Notes under the pieces: model-generated | What the model was told of the DNA's origin: nothing | What the model saw: the letters and a program-made list of their open reading frames with translations, nothing else | The model's database searches: none | From: Planctomycetota bacterium | Lineage (GTDB): Bacteria; Planctomycetota; UBA1135; GCA-002686595 | Direction of reading: 5' to 3' | Assembly (NCBI GenBank): GCA_020638855.1 | Contig: JACKHT010000001.1 | Span: 609,829-673,828 of the forward strand | Length of the DNA stretch: 64,000 nt | In this document: positions 41,580-50,098 of the stretch, in pieces | How positions within the stretch are numbered: position 1 is the stretch's first letter | Layout: each line of letters begins with the position of its first letter | Made by a program: the position numbers and the translations under genes

Positions 41580-43666
41580 AGGGTAGGTCTTCGCGCTTGG
41601 CTTGGTGGTGGCTGTGCCTGGGGTCATTGGGCTCCGGCCTGCAGAGCCCTTCGGCCGCAGCCCAGGATGCTGCGCCGGCACCAGCCGCTGCCCCGCGTGG
41701 CGACGCGGAACTCGTGTTGGAAGGCGCGAAGTTCTTCAGCAAACAACAGATCCAAGCCACGCTGCGGGTCGAACTTCAAGAATGGAAAGAAGGCCGCTCC
41801 GCGCCGATTGTGGCCGACGATTGCGCCTACGAATTGGAACAGGCCTACTTGGCGGAGGGCTTTGAAGCCGTTCTGGTCCATGTGCAGGTGCTCGACAAGC
41901 CACCTGGATTGGCCTTCAAAATCGAGGAAGGGGCCCGGGCTTTGATCGCTGAATGGAGTTGGCCGGGCGCCGTTGCGGCCCCTGGCCTCAACCCAAACGA
42001 CCTCGCCGCCCTGTACGGAACCGAAGATCCTCTGCCCTTTGTGCAGGCTAGACTGCAATCGCTGCCCTCCAAAGTAGAGGACCAGTACCGCGCCCAGGGA
42101 TATCTCGACGCGCACGTGGACCCGGCCGAGGTGACGGCCCTCGCCAACCCCAGTCAGCGCCGTTTGGTCGTCCGCGTGACCCCAGGCACCCGTTACCGAC
42201 TGGCGGAGTGTGCACACGACCTGGATCCTGCGATCGCAGCCGAAGCCAAGCTCGACGCGGCCTTACGCGCTGTGTACGGCCCTGCCGATGCCCATCCCTT
42301 CTTCCAACCGCGCTGGATGCCCCAATGGGTTCGCGCTGCCGAGCATGCTTTGGGGCAGGCGGGCTACCTCGACGCGCGTGTGCAAGCCGACTGGACCACT
42401 TCAGGGGACGAGGTCCGCGTCCAACTGCACATCCAACCAGGCCAAACGGTGCGCCTGGGGAGCATCGTGCTCCCCGAAGAACTGCATGTGCGCGACCGCT
42501 TTGTCTTGCACCACATGGGGCTCCAGCCCGGACAAACGCTGACCCCCAAGGAGCTCGACGACGCGGTCATGGGCTTGTATCGGACCGGCCGATTTGGGTC
42601 GGTCCGCTTGACGTTGGAGGGCGAAGGGGCCGAGCGTGACCTGCGCGTAGACCTCAGCGAGCAGGCCCAGCGCGAAGCCTTCATCGAGCCGGGGTATGGT
42701 TCGTTCGAGGGCCTGCGGCTACGCGGCGGTATTCGTTACCACAACATCGGCGGGGTGGCCCGTTCGTTGCGCGTGGAAGGGGTGGTCGCCGAACGAGCGC
42801 GGCGTGTCTTGGTGGGCTGGAACGACCCGTGGACCCTGGGGAACGATTGGATTCTCGACGTGAACTGGGATTCCAGCTTGCGCAAGCTACCCGCCTTCAC
42901 GCGCACGACGACTTCGTTGAGCGCGTTTGCCAGTCGGTCCTTTGGCGAGCACTTTCGCTGGACAACCGACGTGGGCCTGCGCAATTCGTTCATCGCGGTA
43001 TCCGATGTGCGGGTCGACCTTCTAGGAGACCCAGCCAGCGATGGCATCCGGGCCGAAGACTTGACCAGCTCCACGCTGGAGTGGGGTTTGGCGTACGACA
43101 GCCGCAACCACCCGCTGCTGCCCCGCTCGGGTCAACTCGCCAGCTTGAACCTGCAATACGCCCTGGCTGCCAGCGGCACCACCCCCCGCTACACCCAGGT
43201 TCAGTTGGGGTGGTCGGGCTATCGGCGGTTGGGCAAGCGCCAGACCTTGGCCGTCGGGATGCGGGCCGCGGCGATCTTGCCCGAGGGCGACGGGGCATTG
43301 CCGCTGGGTTTGCGGCTCTTCTCGGGCGGCGAAAACACCGTACGGTCCTTCCGCGAGGACGAATTGGGTCCGACCGATGCGTCTGGCACGCCTTTGGGGG
43401 GCGAGGGGCGCAGCACCCTTTCGGTGGAGTTGTTGCAAGACCTGGGCGACAGCCATTGGCAGGCGGCGGCCTTTGTGGACCTGGGCAACGTGGTGGACAA
43501 CGCCTCGGACCTCTTTCGCGCGCGCGACGTGGAAACGGCGCTCGGCTTGGGCATTCGCTACGTACTTCCGATTGGGCCCGTGCGCATGGACTGGGGCTTC
43601 AACCCCAACGCTACCGACTCGCAGCCCCAATCGGTGCTGTACATCTCCGTGGGCATGGCGTTCTAA
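41576..43666 (+). CDS. tamA: Omp85/TamA-like outer-membrane assembly protein
   Basis: 696 residues from ATG at 41576, overlapping tamB by four bases; the longer frame to 41507 lies inside tamB. A signal peptide of about 30 residues ends in AAAQ. About three or four POTRA-like units follow (to about 400), the last being VRLGSIVLPEE...QTLTPKELDDAV. Then comes a beta barrel of the bacterial surface antigen type (EPGYGSFEGLRLRGG), with FSGGENTVRSF in the barrel and a terminal aromatic residue (VGMAF). It should insert or fold outer-membrane proteins with TamB. A BamA identity is possible, but the coupling to tamB favours TamA. Confidence 0.88.
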   Translation: MKGRSSRLAWWWLCLGSLGSGLQSPSAAAQDAAPAPAAAPRGDAELVLEGAKFFSKQQIQATLRVELQEWKEGRSAPIVADDCAYELEQAYLAEGFEAVLVHVQVLDKPPGLAFKIEEGARALIAEWSWPGAVAAPGLNPNDLAALYGTEDPLPFVQARLQSLPSKVEDQYRAQGYLDAHVDPAEVTALANPSQRRLVVRVTPGTRYRLAECAHDLDPAIAAEAKLDAALRAVYGPADAHPFFQPRWMPQWVRAAEHALGQAGYLDARVQADWTTSGDEVRVQLHIQPGQTVRLGSIVLPEELHVRDRFVLHHMGLQPGQTLTPKELDDAVMGLYRTGRFGSVRLTLEGEGAERDLRVDLSEQAQREAFIEPGYGSFEGLRLRGGIRYHNIGGVARSLRVEGVVAERARRVLVGWNDPWTLGNDWILDVNWDSSLRKLPAFTRTTTSLSAFASRSFGEHFRWTTDVGLRNSFIAVSDVRVDLLGDPASDGIRAEDLTSSTLEWGLAYDSRNHPLLPRSGQLASLNLQYALAASGTTPRYTQVQLGWSGYRRLGKRQTLAVGMRAAAILPEGDGALPLGLRLFSGGENTVRSFREDELGPTDASGTPLGGEGRSTLSVELLQDLGDSHWQAAAFVDLGNVVDNASDLFRARDVETALGLGIRYVLPIGPVRMDWGFNPNATDSQPQSVLYISVGMAF

Positions 43667-43682
43667 CCCGCATAGGTGCGGG
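43667..43682. terminator. Short perfect hairpin between convergent tamA and RNase Z-like genes
   Basis: CCCGCA (43667-43672) pairs with TGCGGG (43677-43682) around TAGG. It starts at the base after the tamA stop and ends six bases before the convergent stop, so it could serve both directions. No T tract is seen. Confidence 0.4.
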
Positions 43683-43688
43683 CCCGCG

Positions 43689-44558
43689 CTAGAGCAAGAG
43701 AACCCGTTCGCGCAGGTGCTTGGGCAAGCGCCTGGACACCAACGAGGCCGCTTGGGCGAGGTCGTGCCGCAGCGAAAAGTGGGTCAACACCAAATGCTCG
43801 CAAGCAAAGGCGTCCGCCCGCTCGGCGATGTCGTCGAGGTGAACGTGTCCCATTTGCCGTGCACGCTGGGGGTTGACCCGGTCATCGAGAAAGGTCGCCT
43901 CCATCACGAGTCGACGGGCCCGCAAGACTTCCCCGTGGCGTTCGAGGCCTTCGATGGTGGTGTCTCCGCTGAAGGCAATCTCGGGGTGCTTTTCGATGTG
44001 GCTCAAGGGCACCCCGGCCTCGCGCAAAGCCGACAATTCCGGGGCTTGCAAGCCCTGGAAGCGCGGATCCAACTTGCTGTGCACCGAGCGGAGGAGGTAC
44101 CCCTGGCTGGGAACCCGGTGACGGGTGGCAAAGGGCTCGACCTCCATGGTGCGGCTCAACGCCAGCGGAGTGCCGGGGGCCAAGGGCACCAGTTCTCCGT
44201 CGAGTTCGGCGCGATCCAAAGCACGCCAAGCGGCCAAGAGCGATTGCACATCCGCCTCGATCGCCGGGGGAATCACGTACCGTCCCGGCTTCTGCCCCAT
44301 CAGGCTGCGTAGTGCCATGTGGTTGGCCAGCCCTCCCAGGTGGTCCAAGTGCGGGTGGGTGATCAAGACCGTCGAGGCGTAGACCTGACGGTGGTCCACC
44401 GAGCCCAAGTCGACCAACAGGTCCAAGGCCGGCAACTCGAGACACGTTCGTATCCCGCCCAGCGAAACGCCCCGCAGGAGCATGCCATCCAAGTTGGCTT
44501 CGCCGCGGGCCGCGACCCGTATGCCAGCGATGCGCTCGAGGCCCGACTCGTCGCTCAT
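43689..44558 (-). CDS. RNase Z-like metallo-beta-lactamase fold hydrolase
   Basis: 289 residues from ATG at 44556-44558, inside an ATGA overlap with the PilZ gene; a longer reading is rejected for that reason. The metal motif is H68-P-H70-L-D72-H73-LGGL. Further ligands are expected in FSGDTT and in the C-terminal GHVHLDDIAERA and LTHFSL stretches. The layout is that of the tRNA 3'-processing nuclease RNase Z group, but phosphodiesterases of the same fold look alike. Without the exosite the function stays open. Coupling to a double-PilZ gene hints at nucleotide signalling. Confidence 0.82.
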   Translation of the reverse strand: MSDESGLERIAGIRVAARGEANLDGMLLRGVSLGGIRTCLELPALDLLVDLGSVDHRQVYASTVLITHPHLDHLGGLANHMALRSLMGQKPGRYVIPPAIEADVQSLLAAWRALDRAELDGELVPLAPGTPLALSRTMEVEPFATRHRVPSQGYLLRSVHSKLDPRFQGLQAPELSALREAGVPLSHIEKHPEIAFSGDTTIEGLERHGEVLRARRLVMEATFLDDRVNPQRARQMGHVHLDDIAERADAFACEHLVLTHFSLRHDLAQAASLVSRRLPKHLRERVLLL

Positions 44559-45316
44559 TCGTAGGCCGAATCCCACTTGGCCATGGCGACCCGGCGGGAA
44601 TTCAACCAAACCTCGAGCGATCCATGGGCCGGAGTGACCTTGGCATCGGGTTCGTCAAAGGCGATCCCGCCGCGATGGGATCCCTTCAGCTCGGTCAGGT
44701 GGATCCTTCGACCCGACCCACTCCAGGCCACGTTGGCGCCCGGAATCTTGAACTCCACGTCGAAGGCTTCGTGCGAGGCCATCCATTCGACTTCTTCGTT
44801 GTGCAGCGCCAAGCCAATGCCTTCCTCGGAAAGGTCCATGACTTCCAGGCGGTAGCCGCCCCCGTCGGTGGTGCGTACGTCAGCCTTGAGGCTGCGACCC
44901 AGCTCGGGCAAAACGCGCTGCAAGCGGCGACGGTTGAAGAACTTGAGGAAGTAGGGCTCGAGCCGACCGAACAATTCATCCGGATCGGAGAAGGACAGGC
45001 CAAAGCGCACCAAGCCATCCTTGGACTCCATGCGGTTGACCACGTGCGCCTGGACCGGCACTTCCGTGCGGGTACGCAGCGAGCCAAAGGCCACCCAAAG
45101 CGTGGTGCCCAGACCCAATTCGGCGGCAGAACGTCCTTCGACTTGCAGGCTCACCCCACCCGCGCTGACGTCCATCACGGTCGCGTTCACCACGTCCCCG
45201 GACTGGGGCAACTGGACCCGCGCCGTCAGGGCATGCTTCTTCCCAGGCGCCTTGCGGTAGTGCCTGCGGTGATCGGCGGCGGCGCCTTCGTCTTTTTTTC
45301 GACCGAAGAATCTCAA
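44555..45316 (-). CDS. Protein with two PilZ domains
   Basis: 253 residues, starting with TTG (no ATG or GTG fits). The first PilZ domain has R17-x-x-x-R21 and D49-V-S-A-G-G54. The second has an RRLQR stretch and a DLSEEG motif about 35 residues later. RxxxR plus D/NxSxxG is the c-di-GMP binding signature, and both domains keep it. Such proteins act as c-di-GMP receptors that alter partner proteins. No catalytic or membrane part is present. It is coupled to the RNase Z-like gene and followed upstream by two further c-di-GMP-type genes on the same strand. Confidence 0.85.
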   Translation of the reverse strand: MRFFGRKKDEGAAADHRRHYRKAPGKKHALTARVQLPQSGDVVNATVMDVSAGGVSLQVEGRSAAELGLGTTLWVAFGSLRTRTEVPVQAHVVNRMESKDGLVRFGLSFSDPDELFGRLEPYFLKFFNRRRLQRVLPELGRSLKADVRTTDGGGYRLEVMDLSEEGIGLALHNEEVEWMASHEAFDVEFKIPGANVAWSGSGRRIHLTELKGSHRGGIAFDEPDAKVTPAHGSLEVWLNSRRVAMAKWDSAYE

Positions 45317-45390
45317 AGCAACGTGGGATCGCGGGCCCCAAGGGCCCGACCCGGGTCTGGTTCTATCAGAGCCCAGGGCCCAATACTAGC

Positions 45391-45407
45391 GGGAGCCACC
45401 GGCTCCC
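45391..45407 (-). terminator. Short hairpin after the small membrane-peptide gene
   Basis: GGGAGCC (45391-45397) pairs with GGCTCCC (45401-45407) with a 3-base loop. It lies 11 bases beyond the stop of the possible small gene on the minus strand. No T tract on that side. Confidence 0.35.
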
Positions 45408-45418
45408 TTCTAGACCTT

Positions 45419-45532
45419 TCAGCAGCCTCCACCCCGGCGGAAGCGCCAAACGACGAAGGCCAGCGCGGCCGCGATGATGACCCACTCGCGGAGCGAGGGG
45501 AGTGCGGCGAGGGGCAGGCAGACTTGGAGCAT
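45419..45532 (-). CDS. Possible 37-residue single-pass membrane peptide
   Basis: ATG at 45530-45532 opens 37 residues with one hydrophobic stretch (REWVIIAAALAFVVWRFRR), positive residues after it and a C-terminal GGGC. This shape, a helix followed by Arg and a terminal Cys, is reminiscent of FeoB-associated and similar small membrane peptides, but no feo gene is near. Coding status is uncertain, since such frames can arise by chance in GC-rich DNA. Confidence 0.4.
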   Translation of the reverse strand: MLQVCLPLAALPSLREWVIIAAALAFVVWRFRRGGGC

Positions 45533-45635
45533 GGGGGCATCGTAGCCCCTGGCCCTGGGGCCTTCTACCCTGGGGCTAGGGAAAAATGGAGCGCTGCAAG
45601 CCCCCCGCCCCACGGCGATCCGGCCCCCATGGGGC

Positions 45636-46445
45636 TTAAGACTCGCGGCGCTTCAGGTGCGGCGAAGACCCGGTGCCAGGCACCGAGGACCGGCACTGAT
45701 GCAACATCTTTTGGCGGCTCAGAACTTCCTCGAGGGTCTGGATGCCGATCGCCTCCATGGCGATCAGCACCTCGCCTAGCCGGCGACCGTTGATCTTCTG
45801 GAGGTCCAGGGCCCGGCCCAGCTGACTGGTAGAAATCTTGCCCGACTGGACCAGGAGTTGCCCCAGGCTGTTCTCGCTGCCCTTGGATACCGGAGCATTC
45901 GGCATGCCGCCCGGCGAACTACCGGGGAGGCTTCGGAACGACGAATCCCGGGGCAGGGGCGCCAACTTCAACGACCCGATGGGCGCGAAGCTCGTCTCCC
46001 CCACGGGCGGTGCCAAGGAGAAGGTCTCCTCAGGCTTTTTGGACATCAGGTCCAAGAGCGACTCGACCACGCCCCCGATGGCTTTCAGGGCCACCGGTTG
46101 ATCGATACTGCCCTTGCGAATCAAAGCCATCACCAGCGCTTGCACCGACCAGAAGCCCTGGGCGAGGGCCTTGTCGTGGCGTTGGTCGATCCGATCAAAA
46201 ACAGCTTTCAACGCTTCGCGACCTTCGAAGAGCGACTGCTCGCTGAAGTCCGAGGGATCTTGAAGAGCCTTCAAGAACGGGCTCAAAAGCGCTTTGATTT
46301 CTTCGGGTTGACTCTTCATTCCGGACTCGGGAGGTACTTGGGGGCCTTGCGTCGGGGACGCAGGGGGTGGTTCGAATGTTTGCAGAAGCGCAGTGGAGCC
46401 GACGGGGGCTTCCTCAGGCGCTCCCTCGCTTGGTTCCGGCGGCAT
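45636..46445 (-). CDS. Protein with a C-terminal MshEN-like (T2SSE N-terminal) domain
   Basis: 269 residues from ATG at 46443-46445, overlapping the upstream PilZ gene by 32 bases; an ATG at 46317-46319 is the alternative. The N terminus is Pro- and Glu-rich. A helical stretch (about 46-135) is followed by a linker. At about 193-245 there are two consecutive units (SLGQLLVQSGKISTSQLG and RRLGEVLIAMEAIG) with the LGxxL and L-x-x-x-L-x-x-Q spacing of MshEN c-di-GMP binding domains. No ATPase part follows, so it is a free-standing module. The first unit has Ser where Arg is usual, so binding may be weakened. Confidence 0.68.
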   Translation of the reverse strand: MPPEPSEGAPEEAPVGSTALLQTFEPPPASPTQGPQVPPESGMKSQPEEIKALLSPFLKALQDPSDFSEQSLFEGREALKAVFDRIDQRHDKALAQGFWSVQALVMALIRKGSIDQPVALKAIGGVVESLLDLMSKKPEETFSLAPPVGETSFAPIGSLKLAPLPRDSSFRSLPGSSPGGMPNAPVSKGSENSLGQLLVQSGKISTSQLGRALDLQKINGRRLGEVLIAMEAIGIQTLEEVLSRQKMLHQCRSSVPGTGSSPHLKRRES

Positions 46446-47190
46446 CGGCCCGCACGCGCATCGAGGCCTTGGCTTGGATGGCCTGCCGTTGCCAATCCAT
46501 GACCGCACTCACCAAGCGTTCTTCGACGGTCTCGATGTACGCCGTGCGCATGGGATCGATTTGGAATCCGATGCGGCGATGGCTGGGCGTATGAGCTTCG
46601 TGCAGTTTCTTGAGAACCATGACCAAGGGCTGGTCCGAATTGGGCAACTGCACGCGGGCTCGAATCGGTCGTTCCTGGGGAACTTCGAGCTCTTCGTGAC
46701 GTGCGAGACGAATCGACAGGCCCTGCGCGGAAATGTCATGCAGCACATGCTCGCCGCGGTAGCGAGGCCATTCGAGCTCGATCTTGACCGGCTGGAATTG
46801 GTTGATGCGCGGGCTGACGCGGAAGTGCCGGCGACGATTGAAATAGCGCCAGGCGGGCGAATTGGCCAATTGGGCGGCCAACGAATCCTGGTCGGTGAAG
46901 TGAACTTCCAAGCGCCACAAGTCGTTTTCGTCGTACAGGCCTCGAACCACGCCCGTCACGTCGACCCGTTGGCTGGTGTAGAGGTCATAGAAGACCTGGG
47001 TGCACCGGTCCCCGACCTGGACCTTGGACACGTGCACCTTGTTGGCCAGGAACTCGACCCCATCCATGCTCAAGCCGAAGATCTCGGTGGGGATGGAGTC
47101 CCCGCCCAGATTCCAAAACATCTCCACTTCGTCGCGGCTGGTGCGCACGCGATAGCGATCCTGGTCGCCGATGGAGTCTTGGGGGGGCAT
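46414..47190 (-). CDS. PilZ domain protein, YcgR-like
   Basis: 258 residues from ATG at 47188-47190. The N-terminal half resembles the PilZN/YcgR N domain (about 15-120). The C-terminal half is a PilZ domain with RRHFR for RxxxR and DISAQG for D/NxSxxG. These bind c-di-GMP. In flagellated bacteria YcgR is a flagellar brake, but no flagellar gene is in this window. A reading extending to 47556 lies over the next gene and is rejected. The stop overlaps the MshEN-like gene, so both are probably translated together. Confidence 0.85.
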   Translation of the reverse strand: MPPQDSIGDQDRYRVRTSRDEVEMFWNLGGDSIPTEIFGLSMDGVEFLANKVHVSKVQVGDRCTQVFYDLYTSQRVDVTGVVRGLYDENDLWRLEVHFTDQDSLAAQLANSPAWRYFNRRRHFRVSPRINQFQPVKIELEWPRYRGEHVLHDISAQGLSIRLARHEELEVPQERPIRARVQLPNSDQPLVMVLKKLHEAHTPSHRRIGFQIDPMRTAYIETVEERLVSAVMDWQRQAIQAKASMRVRADAAGTKRGSA

Positions 47191-47215
47191 GGTGTGGGGT
47201 GGGTTGGCGATGAAT

Positions 47216-47725
47216 TCACCAGGAATACTGGACCCCCACTCCAAACCATGCCCAGTCGCCCTGGTCCACGGTCTCAAGTAGGGTTTCTTCCTGGACTCGG
47301 TTGATCGCGGCAATCCCGTACCAGGCGAAACCTGGCCCGGACCGAGCGCGCAATTCGAGTTGCACGAGTGCATCGGAAAAGCCTCGGACCGGCCTGTAGT
47401 CCAATTGGTATTCCCCGGCGCCGTCGTCGAAGGGGACTTCCCCGACTCCCAGATCGAGAACGAGTTCCGTGCGGGGAACGAAGGCCGGAACCCCCTCTTG
47501 GAGGGCTCCCAAATCACCGCTCCAGTCGAAGCGCAGGTCGCCTTGGCTGGCCGCACCTACGCTGGGCAACTCCGCATGGCCAAGGGGTAGCACCTCCACC
47601 ACCGTCACCTCTCCCAGATCGGCCCGCGTGGACTGGCTTTCCTGATGGAAAGTTTTGCCGAAGCAGGTGACCCCACAGGAGCTCAAAAGGGCGAGCAGCA
47701 GGAGTGCGAAGAGCGTAGATTGCAT
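47216..47725 (-). CDS. Small lipoprotein, unknown function
   Basis: 169 residues from ATG at 47723-47725. The signal ends in LLSSC with the lipid Cys at 17. The mature part is rich in Leu, Val and Gly with short hydrophobic strands and ends GVGVQYSW, suggesting a beta-rich fold. A second Cys lies at 21. No family is recognised. It lies 25 bases before the PilZ gene on the same strand and may be the first gene of that unit, as an envelope partner. A TTG one codon upstream is ignored. Confidence 0.62.
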   Translation of the reverse strand: MQSTLFALLLLALLSSCGVTCFGKTFHQESQSTRADLGEVTVVEVLPLGHAELPSVGAASQGDLRFDWSGDLGALQEGVPAFVPRTELVLDLGVGEVPFDDGAGEYQLDYRPVRGFSDALVQLELRARSGPGFAWYGIAAINRVQEETLLETVDQGDWAWFGVGVQYSW

Positions 47726-47749
47726 CAATGAGGCGGCCTAGGGAGAAAG

Positions 47750-47764
47750 GGAGTTCCTAACTCC
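47750..47764. promoter_or_regulatory. Palindrome GGAGTT-CCT-AACTCC in a divergent region
   Basis: A 6-bp inverted repeat with a 3-base centre stands between the small lipoprotein gene (minus) and birA (plus). Its position in a 104-base divergent gap fits an operator. It could also form a small hairpin. Confidence 0.35.
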
Positions 47765-47829
47765 TGCTCGCCCATCGGCCCCCCGGCCCCCGCGGCTTGA
47801 ATGAAACTTCCTAATCCGCCCCGCGACCC

Positions 47830-48606
47830 ATGAGCGACCCTTCCAGCCAGCCCGCCCCCGCCCTGGGCCCGATCGAGTGCTTCGACCGCATCGACTCCAC
47901 CAACGAGGCTGCCTTTCGGGCCTTGGAAGCGGGCACCGCTGGGCATGGGGCGGTTTTCGTGGCGCTGGCCCAGGACGCGGGCCGCGGACGCCGGGGAGCC
48001 CGTTGGATTTCCCCCGCCGGAGAGGGGCTCTACCTAAGCGCGATATGGCGTCCCCGGAGCTGGGTCGCCGCTCCCTTGTTGACCATGGCCACGGGCTGGG
48101 CGGCCCTGGAGGCCCTGCGCGGGTTGGGCGTCCAAGGCTTGCGGCTCAAGTGGCCCAACGATGTGGTCCACGCCTCGGGCAAGCTGGCCGGGATGCTCGT
48201 GGAGAGCCGCGGCTTGGATCCCGCGAACCCCACGTTTGTGGTGGGTATGGGCATCAATGTGGCGCAGACCGAGTTCCCGAGCGAGTTGCTCGCGCAGCAA
48301 GCGGTGACCAGCCTGCAGCTACTGGGATACCCACGGCCGCGCGAGGTGGTGCAAGCCGCGGTGATCGAGGTCCTACCCCGGGCCTGGGCCATGGCCGAAT
48401 CCGACCCGGAAGCCCTTTGCAAGCTCTTCCTCGACGCCACCGGCCTCGACGGACAGCGCGTGCGCATCGAAGCCGGTGACCAGACCCTGGTGGGGACCAT
48501 CCAGGGGCTTGACCCCGAGCTTGGACTGGCCCTGCTGCCGGACCTCGGCCCGCTCCAGACCCTGCGCTTGGAGCAGATTCGGTCGCTGAAACCCTTCGCG
48601 GGCTGA
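47830..48606 (+). CDS. birA: Biotin-[acetyl-CoA-carboxylase] ligase BirA, without repressor domain
   Basis: 258 residues, matching class I (non-regulatory) biotin protein ligases. The nucleotide/biotin loop is G51-R-G-R-R-G56, with FDRIDSTNEAA before it. KWPNDV at 107-112 is the catalytic Lys region, followed by GKLAGMLVE and a VGMGINV strand. A small C-terminal SH3-like part follows. It activates biotin with ATP and attaches it to the biotin carboxyl carrier protein. The DNA-binding N-terminal domain of E. coli BirA is missing, so it cannot act as the repressor. It opens a plus-strand row of housekeeping genes. Confidence 0.93.
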   Translation: MSDPSSQPAPALGPIECFDRIDSTNEAAFRALEAGTAGHGAVFVALAQDAGRGRRGARWISPAGEGLYLSAIWRPRSWVAAPLLTMATGWAALEALRGLGVQGLRLKWPNDVVHASGKLAGMLVESRGLDPANPTFVVGMGINVAQTEFPSELLAQQAVTSLQLLGYPRPREVVQAAVIEVLPRAWAMAESDPEALCKLFLDATGLDGQRVRIEAGDQTLVGTIQGLDPELGLALLPDLGPLQTLRLEQIRSLKPFAG

Positions 48607-48715
48607 CGTGCCCGCCAGGAAGCCGTAGACTGCTCGGTCCAAACGCTTGGTCGCAATCCTCCCAGCCCGCAACCTCCCAACCCACCCCCCTATTTTGTCT
48701 ACCTTGCCCCCCCCT

Positions 48716-49441
48716 TTGCAGCGCATCGACGGTCGCGAACACCATCAGACCCGGGAAATCGAGTTCCTGAGGGGCTTCACCCGCAAGGCCAATGGCTCGG
48801 TGCTGGTTTCCTTTGGGGGCACGCGCGTCCTGTGCACTGCGACGGTGACCGAGGGCGTGCCCCGCTTCCTGAAGGGCAAGGGACAAGGCTGGCTCACCGC
48901 CGAGTACTCGATGCTCCCCGGCTCGACTTCCGACCGCAAGTCCCGCGACCGCGGTGGGAAGGTGGACGGGCGGTCGGTGGAGATCCAACGCTTGATCGGA
49001 CGCTCGCTGCGTGCGGTGGTCGACTTCAAGCAGATGACCGAGCGCACGATTTGGATCGATTGCGATGTGATCGAGGCCGACGGTGGAACCCGTACGGCTG
49101 CCATCAGCGGAGCCTGGGTAGCCTTGCACGATGCGTTCACTTCGATGGATGAAAACCGCTGGCTGCGTGGCTGGCCCTTGACCGACCAACTCGGGGCCGT
49201 TTCGGTGGGCGTGGTCGATCAAACCTGCTTGGTCGATCTCAACTACAAAGAAGACAGCCGCGCGGAGACCGACATGAACCTGGTCATGACCGGCTCGGGC
49301 AAGTTCATCGAAATCCAGGGCTCGGCCGAGGGCGCCCCCTTCGACCGCGACGATTTGGATCGCATGCTCGACCACGGCAAGCACGCGATCGAGCACATCT
49401 TCCAACTGCAGAAGAAGGCGCTCAGCCTGACGGGCTCTTGA
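48716..49441 (+). CDS. rph: Ribonuclease PH
   Basis: 241 residues from TTG at 48716; the protein family begins M-x-R-x-DGR, and here the reading QRIDGRE follows at once. A TTG 12 bases earlier is possible. Marks are FTRKANGSVLVSFGGTRVLCTATV near the start (given here as GSVLVSFGGTRVLC), EYSMLPGST and DCDVIEADGGTRTAAISG. A late TGSGKFIEIQGSAEG stretch completes it. RNase PH removes the last nucleotides of tRNA precursors by phosphorolysis. The family length (about 238) fits. Its stop overlaps rdgB by one base, a gene pair seen in many bacteria. Confidence 0.95.
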   Translation: MQRIDGREHHQTREIEFLRGFTRKANGSVLVSFGGTRVLCTATVTEGVPRFLKGKGQGWLTAEYSMLPGSTSDRKSRDRGGKVDGRSVEIQRLIGRSLRAVVDFKQMTERTIWIDCDVIEADGGTRTAAISGAWVALHDAFTSMDENRWLRGWPLTDQLGAVSVGVVDQTCLVDLNYKEDSRAETDMNLVMTGSGKFIEIQGSAEGAPFDRDDLDRMLDHGKHAIEHIFQLQKKALSLTGS

Positions 49442-50070
49442 TGGAACTTCTGCTGGCATCGGGCAACGCCAAGAAAGCGATGGAGCTTGAGCGCATGCTC
49501 GCGCCCCTCGCGATCGAGGTATTGCGCCCCCAGGACGTGGGCGGCATTCCCGACGTGGTGGAAGACCAAGCCACCTTTGAGGGCAACGCGCGCAAGAAAG
49601 CTGTCGAGTGCGCCCAAGCCACCGGCCGCGTCTGCCTCGCCGACGACTCGGGCCTGTGCGTGGACGCGCTCCAAGGCGCCCCGGGAGTATGGTCGGCGCG
49701 CTATGCGGGCGAACACGGCAACGATCCCGCGAACAACCGCAAGTTGCTCGAGGCCCTCGCTGGCCTCCCCTACGACCAACGCCAAGCCCACTTTGTGTGC
49801 TGCCTGTGCGTGGCCCAGCCCGATGGCACGATCATGCTCGAAACCAGGGGCGCAGTGCGGGGCCACATCCTAACCAGCCCGCAAGGCGATCAGGGTTTTG
49901 GCTACGACCCCCTGTTCGCACTCGACGAACCTGAGTCCCCGCTGCATGGGCAACCCATGGCGTGCCTCACCCCCGAACAAAAGGCCACCGTCAGCCACCG
50001 GGGTCGCGCCTTGCAGGCCTTGGCCCACCGCCTGGCCTCGATCACCTCCCAGCTCCCCTCCCAGGGCTGA
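49441..50070 (+). CDS. rdgB: dITP/XTP pyrophosphatase RdgB
   Basis: 209 residues from ATG at 49441. SGNAKK at 7-12 binds the nucleotide, LADDSGLCVDAL holds the metal-binding acidic residues, and ARYAGEHGNDPANN and GFGYDPLF follow. This is the HAM1/RdgB family, which hydrolyses dITP, XTP and dXTP to monophosphates and so removes damaged purines from the pool. The length fits. A late SHRGRAL stretch is the usual end of the family. It is followed by lepA after 28 bases. Confidence 0.96.
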   Translation: MELLLASGNAKKAMELERMLAPLAIEVLRPQDVGGIPDVVEDQATFEGNARKKAVECAQATGRVCLADDSGLCVDALQGAPGVWSARYAGEHGNDPANNRKLLEALAGLPYDQRQAHFVCCLCVAQPDGTIMLETRGAVRGHILTSPQGDQGFGYDPLFALDEPESPLHGQPMACLTPEQKATVSHRGRALQALAHRLASITSQLPSQG

Positions 50071-50098
50071 ACCCCTCTCTCCCAGCTCCAGCGCCCAC

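Larger units (their letters stand above)
45317..45635. other. Intergenic region with a possible 37-residue gene
   Basis: 319 bases between the double-PilZ gene and the MshEN-like gene, all on the minus strand. It holds one short open frame with a membrane helix (45419-45532) and a small hairpin just after it. Nothing else is recognised; a promoter for the double-PilZ gene may lie here. Confidence 0.45.
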
